From Thermoanaerobacterium sp. RBIITD (GTDB lineage Bacteria; Bacillota; Thermoanaerobacteria; Thermoanaerobacterales; Thermoanaerobacteraceae), in the NCBI RefSeq assembly GCF_900205865.1, contig NZ_LT906662.1:2741411-2805410 (forward strand): a DNA stretch of 64,000 nt. The letters are read 5' to 3'. The translations under genes were made by a program, and so were the position numbers. This document shows positions 9,699 to 16,664 of the stretch, one piece after another (position 1 is the first letter of the stretch; each line of letters begins with the position of its first letter). The notes beneath the pieces were generated by a model, which saw only the letters and a list, made by a program, of their open reading frames with translations, searched no databases and had not been told where the DNA came from.

Positions 9699-10016
9699 AT
9701 GTATTTATGCTTCACATTGATTTTTAAAAGAAATGACGGATATCAGGAGCCTTTTCAATTAATTTATGAGCCTTGTCCGTGCTGGAAAAAGGGTGATAAA
9801 TGCATAATCAATTTTAACGAAAGCCCGCATTATCAGAAAGGTTCTTTTAAAGAGTTTATTAAACATATTAAAAGTATTGATTTTGACAAACAATGTGTTT
9901 TAATTGCAGATAAGAACTGGAGTAATAATTCTGGATATGATGATAATAATACTTTAAATAGAATAATTGAGGATATAGAAACAGAGGGCTTTAAAGTGGT
10001 AGTTGTTCAATTTTAA
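9699..10016 (+). CDS. uncharacterised 105-aa protein closing the CRISPR operon
   Basis: Not recognised. It begins two bases after the stop of the Cas7-insertion gene, with an AAGGAG site, so it is almost certainly co-transcribed and probably functionally tied to the type III system. The protein starts with beta strands (MYLCFTLIFKR). It has a cluster of cysteines in YEPCPCWKKGDKC near residue 30 that could bind a metal, then a charged helical part, and ends with a strand (FKVVVVQF). No HEPN, CARF, toxin or nuclease motif is visible. It could be a small accessory or inhibitory protein; nothing in the sequence settles this. Confidence 0.7.
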   Translation: MYLCFTLIFKRNDGYQEPFQLIYEPCPCWKKGDKCIINFNESPHYQKGSFKEFIKHIKSIDFDKQCVLIADKNWSNNSGYDDNNTLNRIIEDIETEGFKVVVVQF

Positions 10017-10381
10017 AAGAAAGCTTGCATAATTTCTTCCATTTTTTATCTTTATATATTGTTTGCTGTATGAGTTTAGGAATACAGTAATAATTATTGT
10101 ATATGATTGATGCTGGACAAATTGCCTAATTTGGGGAAGCAAGTTGAGCGGAATAATAAATTCAAATGAACAACCGTAAAATAATAAAAACGCAATACAA
10201 TGATGGCAACAGGATGTTAATGGTAAAATAAAATTACCCGGTGTTGTCTAGAATGACTTTATAGTTTCGGGCTTAGGATTAATGAGGCTTTTTCTATAAA
10301 AATGTATAACATCGACTTATGGCACGGTTATCTACTTCATAAAATAAATACAATAAAATCATACCGGGATACCTTTATATT
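10017..10381. other. gap after CRISPR operon, no intact gene
   Basis: About 365 bases with stops in all frames. No clear terminator follows the CRISPR operon. The stretch leads into recombinase remnants and marks the edge of the CRISPR module. Confidence 0.5.
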
Positions 10382-10576
10382 GTTATTTCGCATCCAATCT
10401 ATATAGGGGACTTCCGGGGGCATACATCTGTGACGACAACTGAAGTTTATGCCAAGGTAAATCCGAAAATAAAACGAAAAGCCGTAGAGGACTGTGAGCC
10501 CTAATGTCTTGCCACCCGAAAAATATACAAGAGGGAAAAGCAAGATATGGTGGATTGGCTGAAGACGATTATGTAA
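10382..10576 (+). pseudogene. tyrosine recombinase C-terminal remnant
   Basis: Reading the frame that contains the CAT codon at 10421 gives YIGDFRGHTSVTTTEVYAK followed by VNPKIKRKAVE. This is the classic C-terminal box of phage/transposon tyrosine recombinases (G-H-x-S-x-x-T-T-x-x-Y, with the catalytic Tyr in EVYAK). The frame has one internal stop (TAA at about 10502) and then continues with REKQDMVDWLKTIM to a stop at 10574-10576. There is no N-terminal domain, so this is a dead fragment. Confidence 0.8.
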
Positions 10577-10711
10577 CTAAAATGTTATGTGAATTTGAAT
10601 GTTGTAAATTCTCAGTAAAATCCACTGTTTAGCATTCAATTTCGTATAATAATTAACTTTCCATAAAATGGGATAGGATATCTTCTAATAACACGAGAAG
10701 GAACAAATATG

Positions 10712-10915
10712 TCCTTTCAGCTTATATCGGCACTTCATGAGCAAACTTCAATTGTTACCATGTTGAATAAAGGAATGGAGGGCTGGAACGAGCTATTAGG
10801 TGATCTTGCTCTTACAACAGCAATACTGGATAGATTAACATAGAGGTGTGAGCTTTTTAAAATGACAGGTAAAAGTTACAACCTTAAACACAGGCAGTCG
10901 TTCTTGAATGGATAA
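10712..10915 (+). pseudogene. IS21-family IstB remnant
   Basis: The frame starting at 10712 reads EQTSIVTMLNKGMEGWNELL, then DLALTTAILDRLT, a TAG stop at 10841, then CELFKMTGKSYNLKHRQ. This matches the C-terminal end of the IstB ATPase of IS21 elements (LDRLxHxxxxxxxTGxSYRL). It is truncated at the start and has an in-frame stop. A matching IstA-like scrap occurs at 15468. Confidence 0.75.
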
Positions 10916-11212
10916 CTGGGAAAAATTCAGGTAAATTATTTTCCTAAATTTGTCGGAAAGTACTTGTCTTTTACAAGGGGGGTTATTATTACTTGTCGAT
11001 TGTAAATGAAATAAACTATAAAAAGTTGCTAATGTGGCAGAAGCTTCTTTAGTTGAAAAAAGAGAGCATAAGATATTTTACCTATATTTAAAATTTTAAG
11101 CTTAAAGATGTTTGTTAAGGAATTTAATCTTTAAAGCTGTTATTATCAATTATAAATTGACATATGTATCAATAAAAATTAAAATAAAGATAACAAGAGA
11201 ATATTTAATCCT
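10916..11212. other. AT-rich gap before the riboswitch
   Basis: No gene or clear remnant is visible. A promoter for the riboswitch transcript should lie here, for example in the AT-rich stretch 11130-11205, but no convincing -35/-10 pair stands out. Confidence 0.4.
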
Positions 11213-11289
11213 GAAAAAGGCAAACTTAGAGAAATCTAAGGACGCAAAATTATGGGCCTAAGGCGATTAATCGCTATGGTTGCCAAATT
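11213..11289 (+). promoter_or_regulatory. class I cyclic-di-GMP riboswitch (GEMM-I) aptamer
   Basis: The hallmark parts are present in order. GGCAAAC opens the closing stem. CTTAGAGAAATCTAAG is a hairpin capped by a GAAA tetraloop. GGACGCAAA forms the ligand-binding strand. CCTAAGG with CTATGG forms the tetraloop receptor, and GGTTGCC closes the stem with GGCA. It precedes the secreted beta-propeller gene and lies about 1.3 kb before the exopolysaccharide genes. Recognition is by eye. Confidence 0.93.
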
Positions 11290-11341
11290 GCCAGGAACTC
11301 CTATATGGGGTTCCTATGAGACTTCATATAGGAGGGATAAT
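11290..11341 (+). promoter_or_regulatory. riboswitch expression platform with sequestrable ribosome site
   Basis: CTCCTATATG near 11298-11307 is the exact reverse complement of CATATAGGAG, which contains the ribosome-binding site just before the ATG at 11342. GGAACTCC can instead pair with GGGGTTCC as a local hairpin. Alternative pairing would expose or hide the ribosome site, so control is probably translational. The direction (ON or OFF) cannot be told by eye. Confidence 0.7.
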
Positions 11342-12322
11342 ATGATTAAAAGAGTTGTTGTGATGGTTTTGATTCTTACTTTTATATCTTCCATAATTGG
11401 TTTTCGTTCATATGAGGCTAAAAGTAATATAAATATCCAGAATGTAAAAGTAAATTTTGCAAATAATACAAAGATTACAAATTTAGCTCTTGATTCCTTT
11501 AGAAATAGCAGAAATAACGATAATTTTGTGTATAAAAATATATCTAAAGTATTTTATCTTTCTGGATTTCCAGGAGATATTAAATCAAAAGATTTTAATA
11601 CTGGAGAAGTAGTAACCTTAGTAAGCGGCAATGCCGGTAACTTTGACATTTCAAAGGATGGCCAAAAAATGGTATATGCTTCAAATAAAACCGGAGCATG
11701 GCAGATTTATATAGCAGATGTAAATAAAGATAAATTATCAAATATACGCATGTTGTCAGACGGAATTTCACGTTCAGAAGATCCTCGTTTGTCTTGGGAT
11801 AACAGTAAGGTTGTATATAAAAGAAATGGTGATATTGTCGTATGTGCGCTTGATGGTTCTATCATACAGGAAATTACAAATACACCTGACACTGAAGAAT
11901 GGGCACCAAACTTTGCACCAGATGGAAGGATAGCATATACAAGAGGTATAGGAGACAAAAGCCAAATAGTCGTTTGGGACAACAGTAGGGAGCAGATAGA
12001 AGCAACTGGATGGTACCCCGCTTTTGGAGATGATGGAAGTTTATACTTCATAGGAAGATCCAATGATGATGAAGATGATATCTACCGCATTCCTCCAGGT
12101 TCAACTTATAAAGAGTTATTACCTATTAATGCTTCAGGGGTAAGCGAAGCAGACCCACATTGGGTGTTAGGAACAAATAAATGGTTGGTATTCAACTCAG
12201 AACGCGGCAATGATGAACACAGGTATGAAGGATATATTGCTGATATCACTACTAACAAGGTCTTCAAGATTATTAGCGATACTAAACCGGTATTTAATCC
12301 GATTGTTATCATAAAAAATTGA
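11342..12322 (+). CDS. secreted TolB/PD40-type beta-propeller protein
   Basis: 326 aa with an N-terminal hydrophobic signal (MIKRVVVMVLILTFISSIIGF), so it is probably exported. The body has repeated WD40-like/PD40 blades (DISKDGQKMVYASNKTGAWQIY; SWDNSKVVYKRNGDIVV; NFAPDGRIAYTRG; PHWVLGTNKWLVFNSERG). Such propellers are usually binding or scaffold modules; no enzyme motif is visible. I start it at the ATG at 11342, after AGGAGGG. An in-frame ATG at 11252 lies within the riboswitch and is not a plausible start. Its expression is predicted to follow c-di-GMP, like the neighbouring polysaccharide genes. Confidence 0.85.
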   Translation: MIKRVVVMVLILTFISSIIGFRSYEAKSNINIQNVKVNFANNTKITNLALDSFRNSRNNDNFVYKNISKVFYLSGFPGDIKSKDFNTGEVVTLVSGNAGNFDISKDGQKMVYASNKTGAWQIYIADVNKDKLSNIRMLSDGISRSEDPRLSWDNSKVVYKRNGDIVVCALDGSIIQEITNTPDTEEWAPNFAPDGRIAYTRGIGDKSQIVVWDNSREQIEATGWYPAFGDDGSLYFIGRSNDDEDDIYRIPPGSTYKELLPINASGVSEADPHWVLGTNKWLVFNSERGNDEHRYEGYIADITTNKVFKIISDTKPVFNPIVIIKN

Positions 12323-12350
12323 TGAAAAAATACCATAATTGTTAAAATAT

Positions 12351-12402
12351 CCAGTACTTAATCCCATAAGCCCCAATACTGAACCTGGGAATTAAGTACT
12401 GG
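12351..12402 (+). terminator. long hairpin after the propeller gene
   Basis: CCAGTACTTAATCCC pairs with GGGAATTAAGTACTGG with one bulged base, enclosing a 21-base loop. There is no strong T-run directly after it, so it may be an RNA-processing or stabilising stem rather than a true terminator. Confidence 0.5.
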
Positions 12403-12589
12403 ATTATGTTTGCAATGGTAGTTTAAAAGGGTTAAAAAAAAGCAAAAAATAAAGTTTAAAAGTGTGTACACTAAATTGCAATAATAAATGCAAAACTTTG
12501 GAATGCTTTTTTATCTTGTGTAATTAATGTATCTTTGATAAACTAGAATATTTGGAGAAATTTTACAAAAAATTTTCGCAGGTGGTATT

Positions 12590-13270
12590 ATGAATATTAA
12601 TAAAAATAAACCAACTCCTTACGATGCTCTTAAGAATAGATTGGCTCGGTTATTAATAGTTACTGCAACTTTAGGGGCATGGACCCTATTGTTTTTAGCT
12701 ATTATATGGGCCTTAGGTGCAATTGGCTGGTACCTACTTGCAAGACTATGGCTAAAAGAGCTTTTTGTACCCAGTGCTGTTTATCAAACTGTCACAGTAG
12801 TTCTTATTGCAATCTTATGGGCTGTACTGCTTTGGTGTAGTGCACTTTTATGGTCCCGCTACCACTATCACCGTTATTACCAACGTAACCATAGGCAACT
12901 TTTATTCCCAGCCATTAAGACACAGAAGCTTTTGTGGCAGGAAAATATTTTAGATACCTCATCTTTCGCTGTTTCAACTTCATTGCCTATGTCAAAACTT
13001 TATTCAAAAATCATATCAGATAGTGCAAGTTATAAAGAAACTGCTGTTGCATCTGAGAATAAAGAAAATCATAAACGTTACTCTAATGAGATGTTTTTTA
13101 TTGATACAACCTTAAAGGAGGATCTTCATGATGAAAATGGAAAAATCATTTTATCAGCAGGAGAGATAATTAGCCCCAAAAAGCTTGAACAGGTAATTGC
13201 CTGCGGGTTATACGGTGAATTTATAACCAAACTGTCAAGACAATCTTTTTTTGAGGAGGAGAACAAATGA
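12590..13270 (+). CDS. PgaD-like membrane protein with extra C-terminal domain
   Basis: Probable accessory subunit of a poly-N-acetylglucosamine-type synthase. Two hydrophobic spans lie at about residues 20-50 and 60-90, followed by a basic, His/Tyr-rich stretch (RYHYHRYYQRNHRQ), as in PgaD. The last ~60 residues (DTTLKEDLHDENGKIILSAG, EIISPKKLEQV) resemble the DENGxxLLxxGxxL module often found in c-di-GMP-related proteins; ordinary PgaD is shorter. The stop overlaps the start of the synthase. The function is inferred mainly from this context. Confidence 0.7.
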   Translation: MNINKNKPTPYDALKNRLARLLIVTATLGAWTLLFLAIIWALGAIGWYLLARLWLKELFVPSAVYQTVTVVLIAILWAVLLWCSALLWSRYHYHRYYQRNHRQLLFPAIKTQKLLWQENILDTSSFAVSTSLPMSKLYSKIISDSASYKETAVASENKENHKRYSNEMFFIDTTLKEDLHDENGKIILSAGEIISPKKLEQVIACGLYGEFITKLSRQSFFEEENK

Positions 13271-14517
13271 AACTAATCAAGAATATTTGGTGGTTTCTCG
13301 GCTGGTATGTTTTTCTTTATCCTTTTGCTTTAAGCATACTTTGGTCTATATTAGGATTCTACTTTTGGTGGCGACGAGAAAGAAACCTTGATAAAAAAAA
13401 TTGGCCTAATATTTGGCCTCCTGTTACCATCCTTATACCATGCCACAACGAGAGTGAGAGTATTGCTGCTACATGTACCAGTTTAAGCTTACTTTCTTAT
13501 CCCGATTATCAGGTGGTTTTTATCGATGATGCCTCTACAGATGATACAGTAGCAGTCATAAGGCATTTTCTTTCTTCTAATCCCAATTTTCACTTACTGA
13601 GCCTTACTCAAAACTGTGGCAAGGCCCAAGCGCTGAATTATGCACTTGCAACAAGTGTAACAACCTCAATAACTGTAGTAATCGATGCTGACACCATTCT
13701 GACGCCTGATTCATTAAAATATCTTGTAGCTCCTTTTTGCACACAACCAAGGCTTGGAGCTGTTACAGGAAATCCATTGGTTGTTAGACGTATGAATATC
13801 TTAGAAAAGCTGCAGGCAGCAGAGTTTGCTTCTATTATAGGACTTATCAAGCGTTCGCAGAGGGTTATCGGACGTGTCCTTACTGTATCTGGATGTGCTA
13901 CTGCTTATAGGACAGAAGTCCTTAAAGAGATTGGCGGCTTTTCATCGCGTACTGCCACTGAAGACATTGACATTACTTGGCAGATCCAGCGTCATTTTTA
14001 TGAAGTATGGTTTGCGCCACAGGCAGTTGCTTTTATACAATGTCCCTCTACCTTTAAGGAATATTGGAAGCAAAGATGCCGCTGGGCACTGGGAGGATGG
14101 CACCTTTTACGCACACACAAAGATATCTTTAAAGATTTAAAATGGCGATATCTTTACCCCACATACTTAGAATTTGTGCTCAGTTCTTTTTGGGCCTTTG
14201 TTTTTGTGTTAGGAACAACATATTGGTTTATTACATATTTTTTTACATCATCACCCACTGGTTTTAGTCCAATTCCGGCATGGTATGGTGCTTTGATTTC
14301 CATCGCATGTATTTTTCAAATGGCAGCAGCGCTCTTTTTCAATCATCGGTATGATCCAAAGCTTTATCGTACATTTTTTTGGATTCCATGGTATCCTATC
14401 TTTTTTTTCGCTTTTGGTGCGCTTACAATGGTCTGGACAGCCCCAAAGGGCCTTTTCGGAAGCCTTGAACATGCTGGCAGGTGGAAAAGCCCAAAACGGA
14501 CGGTTTTAGGAAGATAA
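13267..14517 (+). CDS. pgaC: PgaC/IcaA-like processive family 2 glycosyltransferase
   Basis: Membrane synthase predicted to polymerise UDP-GlcNAc into beta-1,6-GlcNAc exopolysaccharide and move it across the membrane. An N-terminal membrane span (about 10-35) precedes the GT-A domain, with VTILIPCHNES, FIDDASTDDT and DADT for nucleotide and metal binding. TEDIDITW carries the catalytic Asp, and QRCRWALGGW is the processive Q-x-x-R-W box. Two to three C-terminal spans follow. At 416 aa it has the usual PgaC length. It overlaps the PgaD-like gene by 4 bases. PgaC/PgaD pairs are activated by c-di-GMP in enterobacteria; here the riboswitch upstream suggests a similar link. Confidence 0.88.
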   Translation: MKLIKNIWWFLGWYVFLYPFALSILWSILGFYFWWRRERNLDKKNWPNIWPPVTILIPCHNESESIAATCTSLSLLSYPDYQVVFIDDASTDDTVAVIRHFLSSNPNFHLLSLTQNCGKAQALNYALATSVTTSITVVIDADTILTPDSLKYLVAPFCTQPRLGAVTGNPLVVRRMNILEKLQAAEFASIIGLIKRSQRVIGRVLTVSGCATAYRTEVLKEIGGFSSRTATEDIDITWQIQRHFYEVWFAPQAVAFIQCPSTFKEYWKQRCRWALGGWHLLRTHKDIFKDLKWRYLYPTYLEFVLSSFWAFVFVLGTTYWFITYFFTSSPTGFSPIPAWYGALISIACIFQMAAALFFNHRYDPKLYRTFFWIPWYPIFFFAFGALTMVWTAPKGLFGSLEHAGRWKSPKRTVLGR

Positions 14518-14560
14518 TACATCAAAAATAACTCAGCGTATTAGAAAGGAGCCATCAAAT

Positions 14561-15415
14561 TTGCAGCGTTTATACCGGTTAATCATAATTTCATTGCTTT
14601 TAACTATATTTATCAGTGGTTGTAGTTTTACGCAAAGAAAAATAACACCAACAACTTCAGAAAATTTAAAGGGAGATGGATTGGTGGTTCTTTGCTACCA
14701 TAGGGTGCTACCTTATTGGATTTTAAGCTGGGGAAGATTATTCTATCCTTCTGAATCAGAACTTTCCCGTTATGCCATCAGTACCAGGGAATTTACCCGC
14801 CAATTGAAATACTTAACCGAGCAGGGAGTCCGCTTTGTAACTCCTCAGGAAGCTGAAGATTACTTACGTGGGCATAAGTCAATTTCTGGTAAGCTTGTGC
14901 TCATAACCTTTGATGATGGCGATCTTAGCATATACAAACATGCATTTCCGTTGCTCAAAGAAAAACATATTCCGTTTCTTCTCTTCTTTATAGCAGATCA
15001 GGCAGGAAAAGAATGGGAAGGTTTTAACATGTGTTCATGGGATCAAGTTAAAGAAATGGTAAATAGCGGTATTTGCACTATTGGTCTGCATACTTACAAC
15101 CTTCATTATTTTGATCCTCGAACGAAAAAACCTGTTTTTCTTCTCCAAGATAAAGAAAAGCTTTTTGTTTCTGATACAGAAAAAGGAATTGCTTGCATTG
15201 AAAAACAACTTGGTATAAGGGTAAAATATTTTGCCTATCCATATGGATTTGGGACACCTTCAACCGACCGCATTCTTATGAAACATGGAATATTTAATAT
15301 ATTCACATTGAAATCAAGAGTAAATCATCCAGGAGATCCGTGTTTTTTTATAGGACGCATCTTAGTTACCCCGAATAGCTGGTCACAGGTAGCTGCTTGG
15401 GCTCACAGGCATTAA
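14561..15415 (+). CDS. polysaccharide deacetylase lipoprotein (PgaB/IcaB-like)
   Basis: Predicted surface-anchored N-deacetylase for the polymer made by the preceding synthase. Signal peptide with lipobox (TIFISGCS), then a NodB-type domain. VVLCYHRV comes first, and LITFDDGD has the catalytic base and metal Asp. GLHTYNLHYF carries the metal His, and YFAYPYGFG is a later conserved motif. The TTG start has an AAAGGAG site. At 284 aa it lacks the C-terminal hydrolase domain of E. coli PgaB and is closer to IcaB in size. Confidence 0.85.
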   Translation: MQRLYRLIIISLLLTIFISGCSFTQRKITPTTSENLKGDGLVVLCYHRVLPYWILSWGRLFYPSESELSRYAISTREFTRQLKYLTEQGVRFVTPQEAEDYLRGHKSISGKLVLITFDDGDLSIYKHAFPLLKEKHIPFLLFFIADQAGKEWEGFNMCSWDQVKEMVNSGICTIGLHTYNLHYFDPRTKKPVFLLQDKEKLFVSDTEKGIACIEKQLGIRVKYFAYPYGFGTPSTDRILMKHGIFNIFTLKSRVNHPGDPCFFIGRILVTPNSWSQVAAWAHRH

Positions 15416-15467
15416 AAGGGATTACATGATACCTGCAGAAATTCTTGAAGAATAAAGTTCGTATTTA

Positions 15468-15647
15468 ATGTTGCAATTATCCCTTTTTGATACAGCAAGA
15501 TGCGAAGACCTTCGTGCAGACAAATTTTCAACAATAGTTATAGACTCATGCCAATACTCTGTACCAGATACATATGCTGTAAAACGATATTTGCCAAAAT
15601 ATATTCTCAAAAATACTATTTTGCATTTAATATTGCAATTTAAGTTA
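15468..15647 (+). pseudogene. IS21-family IstA C-terminal remnant
   Basis: The short frame MLQLSLFDTARCEDLRADKF, followed by STIVIDSCQYSVPDTYAVK, resembles the IstA C-terminal signature (kyStVxVdxxxYSVPxxY). It ends after about 60 codons without the rest of the protein, and no second gene follows. It is probably part of the same eroded IS21 element as the IstB scrap at 10712. Confidence 0.5.
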
Positions 15648-15678
15648 TAAAATTATTGCTGGTTTAGAAAATAAGAAA

Positions 15679-16257
15679 TTGCTGCAAAAACAGGCTGTAC
15701 TGGATGAGGTTATGAAATTGATATTAGATAAGCTTACAGAATATGAGGTAAAAAATATTGATTATGAGGTAATTGACGGATATGTATTTCAAGAAAATAC
15801 AATATTTGCTGTTGAAGAGATTGAGCGCTATATGCTTGATAATAAACGAGCTTATAAGACTAATGAAGACTATAAAAAGGCATTATATAAATATATTAAA
15901 GTTGACAGTGACGGCGAGTATGAATTTGCCAGAAGTTTAGATGCAGATCCTGATGTACTGCTCTTTACAAAATTGAAAAAAGGTGGTCTTACGATTGATA
16001 CTCATTATGGCAATTACTCTCCTGATTGGGCGGTTATTTACAGAATAGATGTGTCATCCGCCAAACTGTATTTTATTGTAGAAACTAAATGTGATAAAGA
16101 AAAGAAAGACTTGACACGGGTTGAAGATGCTAAGATAAAATGTGCTAAGAAGCATTTTGCTAAAGTTGCAGATGATGTGATATTTGATTGGGTTGATGGC
16201 TATAGGAGATTTAAGGAAATAGTAAGTCAAGAATCGGCAAGAAGGACCGGGATATAA
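15679..16257 (+). pseudogene. type III restriction enzyme Res subunit, C-terminal fragment
   Basis: Contains only the end of a type III restriction endonuclease: GEYEFARSLDADPDVLLFTK, then THYGNYSPDWAVIY, then YFIVETKCDK. PDWA...VETK is the PD-(D/E)XK nuclease signature of Res. The helicase domains (about 700 residues) and the Mod methyltransferase are missing. The frame is open for 192 codons and begins with a TTG, but there is no good ribosome site. I judge it a truncated remnant; a stand-alone nuclease is less likely. Confidence 0.75.
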
Positions 16258-16261
16258 TTTT

Positions 16262-16309
16262 AAAAAAGCCCCTCCAGTGTTTTGTTTAAATTATGAGGGG
16301 CTTTTTTTA
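16262..16309. terminator. bidirectional terminator
   Basis: AAAAAAGCCCCTC pairs with GAGGGGCTTTTTTT around a 19-base loop. It has T-runs on both strands and serves the Res fragment on the plus strand and the small remnant on the minus strand. Confidence 0.85.
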
Positions 16310-16405
16310 TTTATCTTCATTTTCCTTAGTCGATGCTGCCAGTTTCTGTATTTCATTCGCAGCTTCATCGTTTGCTAGGTTAAGTTCAAATTTTTGTGCA
16401 AAATT
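16307..16405 (-). pseudogene. C-terminal scrap of an unknown gene
   Basis: On the minus strand the frame reads NFAQKFELNLANDEAANEIQ and KLAASTKENEDK, then a stop just before the terminator. Upstream on that strand the frame closes. The protein family is not recognised; it looks like the tail of a lost gene. Confidence 0.35.
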
Positions 16406-16479
16406 TCCTCTGGATAAAACTATTTACTTCTGACACTACTGCTTTGCCTATTATACTGCCTCCGACCCTTTTGGTGTCA

Positions 16480-16664
16480 AGGATACGCTATGCCATTTTA
16501 GTGCCCAAAAGGTGCCCTGACGTGCCAAAGTGTGCCAAAAAGAAATTTGAGGAAAATTCAGTACTGGTGCGAAAAAGCGTGAATGTAACATATTATTTTG
16601 AATTATGCATTTCAAAAACCAAAAAGTTCTATAAAAAAACATGTAGGAATTTTAAATATTATAT
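16480..16664 (+). repeat. 185-bp direct repeat, left copy (target duplication)
   Basis: Identical, base for base, to 18639-18823. It ends exactly where the insertion sequence starts (CCTGAC at 16665). See the right copy. Confidence 0.95.

Noticed and set aside
11252-11341. Upstream in-frame ATG extending the propeller protein by 30 residues
   Set aside because: The extension is encoded by the c-di-GMP riboswitch and its expression platform. A clear ribosome site and signal peptide belong to the ATG at 11342.
13874-14140. Plus-strand frame of 88 codons inside the glycosyltransferase gene
   Set aside because: Overlaps catalytic motifs of pgaC in another frame, with no ribosome site.
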